Assembly (NCBI GenBank): GCA_049511415.1
Contig: JBEKYC010000020.1
Location: forward strand, 32,881 to 96,880
From: Bog-159 sp049511415
Lineage (GTDB): Bacteria; Acidobacteriota; Terriglobia; Bryobacterales; Bryobacteraceae
Direction of reading: 5' to 3'
Length of the DNA stretch: 64,000 bases
The notes below the pieces were generated by a model that was given only the letters and a program-made list of their open reading frames with translations, ran no database searches and was not told the origin of the DNA. How positions within the stretch are numbered: the stretch's first letter is position 1; every line of letters starts with the position of its first letter. The position numbers were made by a program, and so were the translations under genes. Positions 8,815-16,624 of this stretch are shown in pieces.

Positions 8815-9198
8815 TCACTTCTCCGCGTTCGCGTTATCGAGTATTTCATTCACGCGCGCGACCAATTCAGAGGGCGCAAATGGCTGTGGAAAAATCAGGA
8901 AGCCTTCGTTGGTGATACGCACATCGATCCGTTGATCGGAGGGCACGCCGGCCACCATGAGCACGCGCAGAGACGGGCACTTCTGGCGCAAATACAGCGC
9001 TGCATCGTGACCGTTGATATTGGCGACATAAACGTCGATGAGGAGCAGGTCAGGCGGGGTCTCCCGTACCATGTCGACGGCGATTCCGAGGTCCCCCGTA
9101 GCCCGCACCACGTGTCCTGCCTTCTCCAGGATTTCGCGGATCACCTGACGCACGAGGGGCGCGGAGTGGAAAAGCAGAATGGTCGCACACTTGGTCAT
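8815..9198 (-). CDS. Stand-alone response-regulator receiver domain, degenerate
   Basis: 127 aa, one REC domain with no output domain. The fold signature is clear: hydrophobic strand 1 (ATILLF), strand 3 ending LLLID with phospho-acceptor candidate D55, and strand 4 VLMVAG. Several canonical residues are missing, however. The Mg2+-binding acidic pair after strand 1 is H11-S12, the switch Thr/Ser after strand 4 is A83, and the conserved Lys of K-P is Q105 (FPQPF). This suggests a phosphorylation-independent or atypical receiver. It is convergent with the sigma/kinase operon, and no histidine kinase is nearby. The start ATG 9198 has no strong Shine-Dalgarno. A four-codon frame (ATG at 9209, M-N-S-R) ends by overlapping this start as ATGA, so coupling is possible. 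Confidence 0.88.
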   Translation of the reverse strand: MTKCATILLFHSAPLVRQVIREILEKAGHVVRATGDLGIAVDMVRETPPDLLLIDVYVANINGHDAALYLRQKCPSLRVLMVAGVPSDQRIDVRITNEGFLIFPQPFAPSELVARVNEILDNANAEK

Positions 9199-9238
9199 CG
9201 AGAATTCATTATGTCAATCCTTTAGGGTACTCGCAAAT

Positions 9239-9629
9239 CGCTGGTCGCCCAATGGACGATTCATGGCGGGCCTCTCCGCGTCACGGACAAGGCTCGTGCT
9301 CTACGATTTTCAGACGCGGCAGCAGGTCGAGCTTTCCAGCGGGTCAAGCGTTTCCGAACTGGTCCCAGGATGGCGAACGGCTGTTCTACTGGATGTTCGG
9401 AGGGGACGAGGATGCTTGGTGGAGGGCACGCATCCGCGACCGGAAGACGGACCGGGCCGCCGCTGTGAAGAAGATGAATCCGACCCAGTACGGGTTCTCA
9501 GAGGCTCCCAGCAACGCCCTCATCGCGGCGCACTATGTCCAGACGAGCGATATCCATGCGCTCGACTGGGATGCGCCGTCGGCGCTGCGGGTTGTCTGGA
9601 GGCAGCAGTTGCGAATGGAGCTTGTTTAG
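9239..9629 (+). pseudogene. C-terminal fragment of a PD40/TolB-like propeller protein, frameshifted
   Basis: From about 9239 one frame reads RWSPNGRFMAGLSASRTRLV, then LYDFQTRQQVELSSG. Near 9343 the homology moves to another frame: QAFPNWSQDGERLFYWMFGG, then VKKMNPTQYGF, then IAAHYVQTSDIHALDWDAP. This is the usual last blade of the propeller found on acidobacterial membrane kinases and winged-helix (CadC-like) regulators. No kinase or DNA-binding part precedes it, so it is a truncated, frameshifted remnant. It is not the missing end of the kinase at 5979, whose own propeller is complete. Confidence 0.75.
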
Positions 9630-9990
9630 TCAGCGGATGATTCGCGGCGAGGCCCATTCTGTCCGGACTTACTCTGTCTATTTCTTCGCCGCTGCCGCGG
9701 TTAGTTCAAAGATCGTTGGTTTAGCGACCGTACTCACCGTCATCGCGATTATCCAGCGTGATCGCTTGCAAGCGATGCTTGGTGACTCCTCCGGGGTGAG
9801 CACGGCGACGGATTCAAGATGGAAATCAAATAGGGGATCGTTCGTCGGACACTGTTCTTGGAGGCGCCCGGTGGCAATTGCTACCAACGCGCGTTGGCCA
9901 CGAGATCCGAATCACGAGTTCCGACCCTGCCGGTTCGCCAGGGCCCCGGACTAAGCACTCCAAGGCCCTGGCGCGCCGCAGGTGGGTTTT
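9630..9990. other. Intergenic stretch with one inverted repeat
   Basis: No gene recognised in this ~360-base stretch. It holds a perfect 10-bp inverted repeat (9936-9945 and 9964-9973) with an 18-base loop, lying between a plus-strand remnant and the stop of the minus-strand S53 gene. No T-tract follows closely on either strand, so a terminator role is only possible. Confidence 0.45.
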
Positions 9991-12564
9991 CTAGCGCCGA
10001 TAAATCGTGAACATCAGCGTTGTGGTATGCGTAACGCCTCCACCGGTGCCCGTTATGGTGATTGGATACGTGCCGGTCGGCGCGCTTCTGGATACGGTGA
10101 GGTTAAAATCGGCCGAGCCGGAACCTGGCGCGGCAATGGAGGCGGGCGTAAAGCTATAGGTCACGCCCGACGGCACGCCGGTCGCGCTCAAGCTTATCGC
10201 CGAGTCAAAGCCGCCGGAGACTGTCGTGCTGACGACCGCATACCCGCTTTGGCCCTGATACAGGTATCCCGAGCTGGGCGAGACGGAAATGGTGAAGTTA
10301 CCGGTTGCCGCCGCGGTCACGGTGAGCGAGACGGTTGCGGTGTGCGTGTTCCCGCCGCCGGTTCCCGTTACGGTGATGGTGTAAGTGCCGGTCGAGGTAG
10401 TGGATGCCACCGCCATCGTCATTGTGGAAGTGCCGGAACCCGGCGCCGCAATGGACGTGGGGTTGAAGCTGACGGCGACGCCCGTCGGCTGACCCGTGGC
10501 GGTCAGCGCTATCGCCGAGTTAAAGCCGCCGGAGACAGCGGTGGTGATGGTCGAAGTGCCGCTGTTGCCCTGCACCACGGAAACCGAGGTGGGCGAGGCG
10601 GAAATCGTGAAGTTGGGACTCGCCGTGGCGGTCACGGTCAACGAGACCGTGGTGGTCTCGGTGGTGCTGCCGGAGGTCCCCGACACCGTAATGGGGTATG
10701 TGCCCGTGGCCGTAGTTGAGGCTACGGTCATGTTCATGGTGGAGGTTCCGGCGCCCGTAATCGAGGTTGGGCTGAAGCTAACGGTCACGCCCGTTGGCTG
10801 GCCGGACGCGGTCAGGTTGATGGCCGAACTAAAACCGCCGGTCACGCTACTGGTGATGGTGGAAGTGCCCGCGCTGCCTTGCACCACCGAGACCGAAGTG
10901 GGCGAGGCCGAAAGGCTGAATCCGGGAGCCGCCGATCCGGCCAGTGCGTTGATGAGGCCGCTGCCGTTGGGACTGCCCCAGCCGGTCGCCAAATCGTAGC
11001 CGGTAGTTGCGGAGTAGCCATTGCTGCCGCTGGTGATGTCGTGGAAATCTGTGGTGTAGCTCGATCCCCCGCCGATCGAATACAGAGTTGGATTGACAAA
11101 GCCTAGGGTCTTGCCGGTGTTCGCCACCGCCTGCTGATTGGCGAGCGCCAGATAACCGGCCCACATGGGCGCGGCAAAACTGGTTCCGCCATACTCGTTA
11201 GCCGTGCAGGTAGTTTGGTCGGCGCAGACGTAAAAGGTGAAATTCGCGTTCGCGGAGACGTCCGGCCCGTTGCGATACGTTTTGGAACAACTGGAGCAAC
11301 CGCTGGCGGCGGCCGTCTGCCAGGAGGGAATCACGTATTTGTCGGGCGAAATGCCGCCCCCGCCGTCGACCCAGGCGGTTTCCGAACTCCACGGTCCGGC
11401 GGCGCTGCTGGTATCTAAGTCCGTCCCGCCGACCGTGGTGAGATACACATCGTCGGCCGGGAAAACTTCGGACGACGATTTCCAGGCGCCGCTATCGCCG
11501 GCCGCCTGGAACAGATTCTGACCTTGCGCGGCGAACTCCTCGAAGTATGGGTTGTCGGTATTGGGGTCCGCCGGGCTCCAGGTCCACGATGAACTCAATT
11601 GCGCGTTCAGCGGCTTGGCGGTCGCCATGGCGTTGAAGATGGCGGAATCCGTCGATCCTACATACATCACCAGGCTGGACATACCCGGCGCCATGCCGAG
11701 CGCCTGGGTCATGTCCAAGGTCTGTTCGGTGTCATCGCAGCCGCTCGATTCGAGGCAACTGGTGCTGGTGCCGTCGGTGGACAGGAGCGTTATGGGGACG
11801 CTGTTGGTTTGACCGATGTTTTTGTAGTAGGTGTTCAGGTCGGCCAGATCGGTGCCGTAATATTCCAGCAATCCGAGCGATTGGCCTGTGCCGGTGAGCG
11901 ATCCGCCGTAGTACGCCGCGCGCATATCGCTGCCGCAGAAGGAGGCCGAGGGGCATGAGCCGGTGGTGGCCAGAGGCATCGGTCCGGGATTTCTACGCAG
12001 AAGCGGACGCGGGATGGAATAGTTGTCCAAACCGGCGATGTGCCACAAGCGGACCGAGAGGTCCGGTGTAGGCTCGCGATCGGGTGCGTAAAAAACCCGG
12101 TCTTCGGTGGGGTGCTGGTAGAGGCCCATCGTCACGTGGAAGGCGGCTTCGATGCTCGCCACCGGCCCTGCGACGTCCACGTTCATGCGATTGGGGGAGG
12201 TGCCCACCACGGTGAGACCATGCGTCTCCGCGAAGCTCTTCACCGCGTCATAATCTTCCTGGCTGGGACCAAACCTGTCGGTGAACTCTTCCACGGTGAG
12301 GAACTGGCGGTAAGACGGGCTGGAAGGATCGTACAGTTCCCTTAAGAAGTTGTCCAATGCGGCCTGATTGCGTTGCGGCAAAACCAGGACCAGCCGCATC
12401 GACTGCGTGGCCGGCAGATGCCCCGCCGGCTGTGCCTGGCCAGTGAGGACCACCTCGCGCACGTGGCGCGTCAGCGGGGACCGCGACTGCGCCTGGCAAA
12501 CCGTAGTCAAGACCGGCAAAAGCGCGGCCGTTGTCAACCAGAATGTACTCTGTTTGCGAATCAC
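9991..12564 (-). CDS. S53 (sedolisin/pro-kumamolisin) secreted protease with three C-terminal Ig-like repeats
   Basis: 857 aa. A signal peptide (residues 1-25, ending TTVCQAQ) is followed by an S53 activation prodomain (about 35-190). The sedolisin catalytic domain runs to about 545 and has the Glu/Asp/Asp/Ser set: E280 and D284 (EQTLD), D357 (AAGDSG) and S462 (GGTSFAAP). A Ca2+ site lies around D509 (FHDITSGSNG) and TGYDLATGWGSPNG. Three ~100-residue Ig-like repeats follow (F-S/T-I/L-S-x-S-P start, TTTVSLTVT-type end). The protein is expected to be secreted, autocatalytically activated, and active at low pH, as is typical of the family. Both neighbouring stretches lack genes, so it is probably monocistronic. 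Confidence 0.95.
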   Translation of the reverse strand: MIRKQSTFWLTTAALLPVLTTVCQAQSRSPLTRHVREVVLTGQAQPAGHLPATQSMRLVLVLPQRNQAALDNFLRELYDPSSPSYRQFLTVEEFTDRFGPSQEDYDAVKSFAETHGLTVVGTSPNRMNVDVAGPVASIEAAFHVTMGLYQHPTEDRVFYAPDREPTPDLSVRLWHIAGLDNYSIPRPLLRRNPGPMPLATTGSCPSASFCGSDMRAAYYGGSLTGTGQSLGLLEYYGTDLADLNTYYKNIGQTNSVPITLLSTDGTSTSCLESSGCDDTEQTLDMTQALGMAPGMSSLVMYVGSTDSAIFNAMATAKPLNAQLSSSWTWSPADPNTDNPYFEEFAAQGQNLFQAAGDSGAWKSSSEVFPADDVYLTTVGGTDLDTSSAAGPWSSETAWVDGGGGISPDKYVIPSWQTAAASGCSSCSKTYRNGPDVSANANFTFYVCADQTTCTANEYGGTSFAAPMWAGYLALANQQAVANTGKTLGFVNPTLYSIGGGSSYTTDFHDITSGSNGYSATTGYDLATGWGSPNGSGLINALAGSAAPGFSLSASPTSVSVVQGSAGTSTITSSVTGGFSSAINLTASGQPTGVTVSFSPTSITGAGTSTMNMTVASTTATGTYPITVSGTSGSTTETTTVSLTVTATASPNFTISASPTSVSVVQGNSGTSTITTAVSGGFNSAIALTATGQPTGVAVSFNPTSIAAPGSGTSTMTMAVASTTSTGTYTITVTGTGGGNTHTATVSLTVTAAATGNFTISVSPSSGYLYQGQSGYAVVSTTVSGGFDSAISLSATGVPSGVTYSFTPASIAAPGSGSADFNLTVSRSAPTGTYPITITGTGGGVTHTTTLMFTIYRR
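9994..10920 (-). repeat. Three tandem ~300-bp repeats encoding Ig-like domains
   Basis: The 3' third of the S53 gene is three related units beginning at residues ~549, ~653 and ~756. All share the motifs TSVSVVQG (YLYQGQ in the third), GGF-x-SAI-x-L, G-x-P-x-GV-x-x-SF-x-P and TGTYPI. Units one and two are closer to each other than to the third. The units encode surface-type Ig-like folds and may be prone to recombination. Confidence 0.8.
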
Positions 12565-12958
12565 GACTTCTTCCTCCGATTTCTATTCTCTCCGGTGATT
12601 AGGAGTTCACCCGAATTCAGGTTGCGCCAGTATAACACCACGCGGCGCACGTGCGCCTGGGCGGTGTGAAGTTGTAACTTTCGAACACTGCCCGCCTGGA
12701 CCAGCACTCCACCAGTCACATTCCGGTAAACGGACTTTGCGGCCAACGCCGGTCGCGCGAGCTCTCGGCAGGACCAAGTGTGATCAAACAATTTCCCAAA
12801 TCCCGACAGGATTCTCGCCGAGTTCCAGGAGCCTGTCTGAGAAGGCGGAATGCGCCGCGCAGGCGCCGCCCGGATCGACGTTTCAACAGCGGCAGGGTGG
12901 TGGATCGGGTTCAAACCGATACCCCGACCGTTGCCCTGTTGTTCCCGAGCATCCGACT
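12565..12958. other. Intergenic stretch upstream of the S53 gene
   Basis: About 390 bases. It should contain the S53 promoter, but I see no clear -35/-10 boxes. Open frames here match nothing I know. Confidence 0.4.
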
Positions 12959-13114
12959 TTGAAGCGAGGGTCCGCCATCTGCATTTCATCTCACCCCATC
13001 GTCTTTACTATGGACCACGAAGCCAACGTGGTGACGATCCATCGGATCTACCACGGCGCGCGAAGACAACTTCGAAGCGTCGGAATCAACGGAAAACGCA
13101 ACGATAAGCCATAG
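12959..13114 (+). pseudogene. Possible C-terminal remnant of a RelE/ParE-type toxin gene
   Basis: One frame reads LKRGSAICISSHPIVFTMD, then EANVVTIHRIYHGARRQL, then stops at 13112-13114. The pattern of a hydrophobic strand, a charged turn, then VVTI-x-R-I-x-HGAR is what one sees at the C-terminus of RelE/ParE family toxins. I cannot find a convincing N-terminal half or an antitoxin gene, so this is either a remnant or a chance resemblance. Confidence 0.35.
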
Positions 13115-13231
13115 CCCTATGACACGTTCAGCGTGCCGCGCTGTCTTCCGTTTGAGCCGCTACGACCGCCGATCGCCAGCCAAAGCTGAAACCAGAGCCC
13201 ACCTCGTGCCATCCATGTACTTAGAGATACA

Positions 13232-14113
13232 ATGGAATTTAGCGTAACCACGTTCGGAATGCGATTCTGCGCCACGGTTCTGTTAGCGGTGTGGCCCGTA
13301 TTGGCCGCGCCCACCAACGATCTCGAACAAGCCCGCAGGCTCTACCACGAGACCAATTACGACGTCTCGCTTGGGATACTGCAGGCGATTGAGCCCAAAG
13401 ATGGTCCCGTCTTTTTCCTCATGGGCCAAGACCATTACATGAGCGGGGACTTCAAGAAAGCCACCGAAAGCCTTGAGAAGGCGGTCGTGGCGGACCCCGC
13501 AAATTCCGATTACGAGCTATGGCTGGGCCGGGCCTTCGGGCGTCGCGCCGAGACCGCCAGTCCGTTTACGGCCGCGCCACATGCCAACCGCGCCCGCCAG
13601 CATTTCGAGAAGGCCGTGCAGTTGAACCCGCGTAACCTGGAGGCGTTGAGCGATCTGTTCGAGTATTACCTCGAGGCGCCGGGATTCATGGGCGGCGGCA
13701 TGGAGAAGGCCGCGGGCGTGGCGGTTCAAATGGCTTCCGTGAGCCCGGTGGAAGGACATTGGGCGCAGGCGCGTCTGGCCGAGAGGCACAAAGAGTTCGA
13801 CACCGCCGAACATCATCTGCGGGTGGCGGCCAGCATGGCGCCCGAAGAAGTCGGCCGGCTGATCGATCTGGCCCGGTTTCTCTCCAAACAAGGCCGCTTG
13901 CAAGAGAGCGATCAGAATTTCAAGAACGCGGAAAAAATCGCGCCCAACAGCCCACGGCTGATCTACGCGCGAGCCGACACTTACATCCAGCAGGGGCGCA
14001 ATCTGGAGACCGCCCGCAAGCTTCTACAGCGATATCTGCGGGCGCAGTTGACGCCCGACGATCCATCCCGCGCAGATGCCGAGAGGCTCCTGAAGAAAGC
14101 CTCCGGCGGCTAG
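13232..14113 (+). CDS. Exported tetratricopeptide-repeat protein
   Basis: 293 aa. A signal peptide (about residues 10-26, FCATVLLAVWPVLAA) is followed by TPR-like helices. Examples are ARRLYHETNYDVSLGILQAI, GDFKKATESLEKAVVADPAN, ARQHFEKAVQLNPRNLEAL, and a C-terminal pair around FDTAEHHLRVAASMAPEEV and DQNFKNAEKIAPNSPRL. It probably acts as a periplasmic scaffold or lipoprotein-like partner. The stop is three bases before the MacB-like permease gene, so the two are likely co-transcribed and may cooperate. The start ATG 13232 has only a weak purine stretch upstream; ATG 13259 (M-R-F-C-A-T) is a possible alternative that also keeps the signal peptide. Confidence 0.88.
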   Translation: MEFSVTTFGMRFCATVLLAVWPVLAAPTNDLEQARRLYHETNYDVSLGILQAIEPKDGPVFFLMGQDHYMSGDFKKATESLEKAVVADPANSDYELWLGRAFGRRAETASPFTAAPHANRARQHFEKAVQLNPRNLEALSDLFEYYLEAPGFMGGGMEKAAGVAVQMASVSPVEGHWAQARLAERHKEFDTAEHHLRVAASMAPEEVGRLIDLARFLSKQGRLQESDQNFKNAEKIAPNSPRLIYARADTYIQQGRNLETARKLLQRYLRAQLTPDDPSRADAERLLKKASGG

Positions 14114-14116
14114 CCG

Positions 14117-15322
14117 ATGTTTCTCGGCGAAGCTCTCGATTTCAGTATCAAGGCGCTGAAGGCCAATCCCGTTCGATCACTGCTGACCGGCCTTGGCATG
14201 ATGATCGGCACGGCGTCGGTGATTCTGGTGGTGACCATTTCGCTGACCAGCCGGGACTACATCCTGGAACAGATTGAGGGCGTCGGCTCCAACATCATCT
14301 TTGCCTACTACGAGGCGGGCAACCAGAATGAGACGCAGGCGGATGCCGACTTCGTGAAGATGTCCGACGTGGACGCGGTGCGGGAGCGGTTGGGCAGCCG
14401 CATCGTGGCCGCTACGGGCATTACCACCAGCTTTGACCGCATGCGCATCGCCGGCAAGGAGCGCGACGTGCGCATCAACGGCTCCGACCAGGATTACAAA
14501 ACGGTGCGCAACCTTATGGTGACTTCCGGACGTTTTCTGGATGCGAGCGATGTCACGCTACGGCAGAAGGTTGCCTTGCTCACGGACAAACTCGCCGAGC
14601 GGCTTTTTGGAACTCGGGCCGGGGCGATCGGCCAGATCATTAAGCTGCACGGTTTGCAATTTACGGTGGCCGGCACGTTTAAAGAACGCGTGGAGAGTTT
14701 TGGCCAGTCGGAGCTATCGCAGGACACCGTGCTCATCCCGTTTACGGTGCTGCGCTACTTCACGCCGGTAGAGCGTATCGACCCGATGTATGTGGAGGTG
14801 CGGTCGCCGGACGAGGTGGAGGCGGTGACCGAGTCGGTTCATCAGATTCTGGAGGCGCGCCACCGGCCGGGCGCGAACTATCATGTGGAGAATCTGACGG
14901 CGATTCTGAATGCGGCCAAGAGTGTCGCTTTGATTTTGAGTTTGGTATTGGTGCTGGTTTCGGCGATCGCTCTGGTGATTTCCGGCATCGGGATCATGAA
15001 CATTATGCTGGTCACGGTGACCGAGCGGACGCGCGAAATCGGGCTGCGGATGGCGGTGGGCGCGTCGCGGCGGGAAATTCTGATCCAGTTCCTTACGGAG
15101 GCGGTGCTGGTGAGTCTTTCGGGCGGGATCATCGGGATACTGGTGGGGGTGGCGATCCCGCTGACCGTGAGGCTTTTCGTGGACAACGTGAATGTGCCCA
15201 TTTCGACACTGGCGATCGTCATAGCGTTTGGCGTTTCCATGGTGGTAGGGCTGATATTCGGTATTCTGCCCGCCAACCGCGCGGCCCGGCTCAATCCCAC
15301 CGAGGCCCTGCGGTACGAGTAA
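14117..15322 (+). CDS. MacB-like ABC transporter permease (FtsX fold)
   Basis: 401 aa with MacB/LolCDE topology. There is one N-terminal TM helix (about 20-43, after ALKANPVRSLLTGLGMMIG), then a large periplasmic MacB_PCD domain (about 45-265). Three TM helices follow at about 273-298, 325-352 and 362-388, with the FtsX hallmark segment MNIMLVTVTERTREIGLRMA and a C-terminal PANRAARLNPTEALRYE. Such permeases move lipoproteins, peptides or antibiotics by mechanotransmission and need a cytoplasmic ATPase. No ATPase or MacA-like adaptor gene is adjacent, so the ATPase must be encoded elsewhere or shared. It begins three bases after the TPR gene. Confidence 0.93.
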   Translation: MFLGEALDFSIKALKANPVRSLLTGLGMMIGTASVILVVTISLTSRDYILEQIEGVGSNIIFAYYEAGNQNETQADADFVKMSDVDAVRERLGSRIVAATGITTSFDRMRIAGKERDVRINGSDQDYKTVRNLMVTSGRFLDASDVTLRQKVALLTDKLAERLFGTRAGAIGQIIKLHGLQFTVAGTFKERVESFGQSELSQDTVLIPFTVLRYFTPVERIDPMYVEVRSPDEVEAVTESVHQILEARHRPGANYHVENLTAILNAAKSVALILSLVLVLVSAIALVISGIGIMNIMLVTVTERTREIGLRMAVGASRREILIQFLTEAVLVSLSGGIIGILVGVAIPLTVRLFVDNVNVPISTLAIVIAFGVSMVVGLIFGILPANRAARLNPTEALRYE

Positions 15323-15422
15323 AGCGGTCGTCACCCGTGTTACCATGAGCGATCATTCGTTCCACAAGACTGAGGCTTAAGGCCACAGATCCCTCCGGAA
15401 GGATAGGAGAACCAGCACACAA

Positions 15423-16622
15423 ATGAAGATTGGCGTTTTGGGTGGTGACGGTTATTGCGGTTGGGCTACCGCCCTGTATCTGTCGGCAAAAGGTCACGAT
15501 GTCGCCATCATCGATAATTTTTCGCGTCGCCTGTGGGATCACGAACTGGGCGTTGAGACTCTGACTCCCATACGCCCCCTTGCCGAACGTCTGAAGGTCT
15601 GGCAGCAGCATAGCGGCAGAAGCATCGAGTTGTTTACGGGCGACGTGACCGACTACGATTTCCTCTCGTCGGCCATTCAATCCATCGAGCCCGAAGCCGT
15701 GATTCACTTCGCGGAACAGCGCGCGGCGCCTTACTCGATGATCGACCGCAAGCACGCGGTGTTTACGCAGGTGAACAATGTGGTGGGCACGCTGAATCTG
15801 CTGTTCGCGATCCGGGAATACCAGCCGGAGTGCCACCTGGTGAAGCTCGGCACGATGGGCGAATACGGCACACCGAATATCGACATTGAAGAAGGCTACA
15901 TCGAAATCGAACACAACGGCCGCAGCGATAAGCTGCCGTTTCCGAAGCAGCCCGGCTCGTTTTATCACTTGTCGAAGGTGCATGACAGCCACAACATCAT
16001 GTTCTGCTGCCGCATCTGGGGACTGCGCGCCACGGATCTGAACCAGGGCGTGGTGTATGGCACTCTGACCGATGAAGTAGCCATCGACGAGGCTCTGATC
16101 AACCGTTTCGACTACGACGAGGTATTCGGCACGGTGCTGAACCGCTTCTGCGTGCAAGCCGCGGTGGGTTATCCGCTGACGGTGTACGGCAAGGGCGGCC
16201 AGACGCGCGGTTATCTCGATCTGCGCGATACGGTGCGCTGCGTGGAGCTGGCCTGCCTGACACCAGCCAAACCGGGCGAGTGCCGGGTCTTCAATCAGTT
16301 CACCGAGCAGTTCTCGGTGATGGACCTGGCGCACATGGTGAAGACCGCGGGACAACACTTAGGACTGACCGTCGAGATCGAGCATCTGCCGCCGCCACGC
16401 GTGGAGGCGGAGCAGCACTATTACAACGCCAAGCATTCCAAGCTGATCGATCTGGGCTTGCAACCGCACTTCCTCTCCGAATCGCTGCTGGATTCGCTGA
16501 TGAATATCGCCGTGAAGTACCGCGACCGGATTGACGAGTCGTTATTCCCGCCACAGGTGAACTGGCGGAACGCGCGCAATGAACGCAAACGGAATGCGCG
16601 GCGGATGGTCACCGTACCTTAA
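15423..16622 (+). CDS. sqdB: UDP-sulfoquinovose synthase (SqdB/SQD1 family)
   Basis: 399 aa extended short-chain dehydrogenase. It converts UDP-glucose plus sulfite to UDP-sulfoquinovose, the head-group donor of sulfolipids and some surface glycans. The NAD-binding motif is GGDGYCGWA (7-15). Strong SQD1 signatures are HFAEQRAAPYSMIDR (95-109), KLGTMGEYGTPNIDIEEGYI (141-160) and GSFYHLSKVHDSHN (178-191). The active-site T144, Y181 and K185 match the SQD1 arrangement almost residue for residue. AGGAG lies about 14 bases upstream of ATG 15423. No SqdX/SQD2 glycosyltransferase is adjacent. The convergent GT39 gene ends three bases away, and an HpnI-like GT and a possible sugar-lipid flippase pair lie within 6 kb. 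Confidence 0.96.
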   Translation: MKIGVLGGDGYCGWATALYLSAKGHDVAIIDNFSRRLWDHELGVETLTPIRPLAERLKVWQQHSGRSIELFTGDVTDYDFLSSAIQSIEPEAVIHFAEQRAAPYSMIDRKHAVFTQVNNVVGTLNLLFAIREYQPECHLVKLGTMGEYGTPNIDIEEGYIEIEHNGRSDKLPFPKQPGSFYHLSKVHDSHNIMFCCRIWGLRATDLNQGVVYGTLTDEVAIDEALINRFDYDEVFGTVLNRFCVQAAVGYPLTVYGKGGQTRGYLDLRDTVRCVELACLTPAKPGECRVFNQFTEQFSVMDLAHMVKTAGQHLGLTVEIEHLPPPRVEAEQHYYNAKHSKLIDLGLQPHFLSESLLDSLMNIAVKYRDRIDESLFPPQVNWRNARNERKRNARRMVTVP

Positions 16623-16624
16623 GT

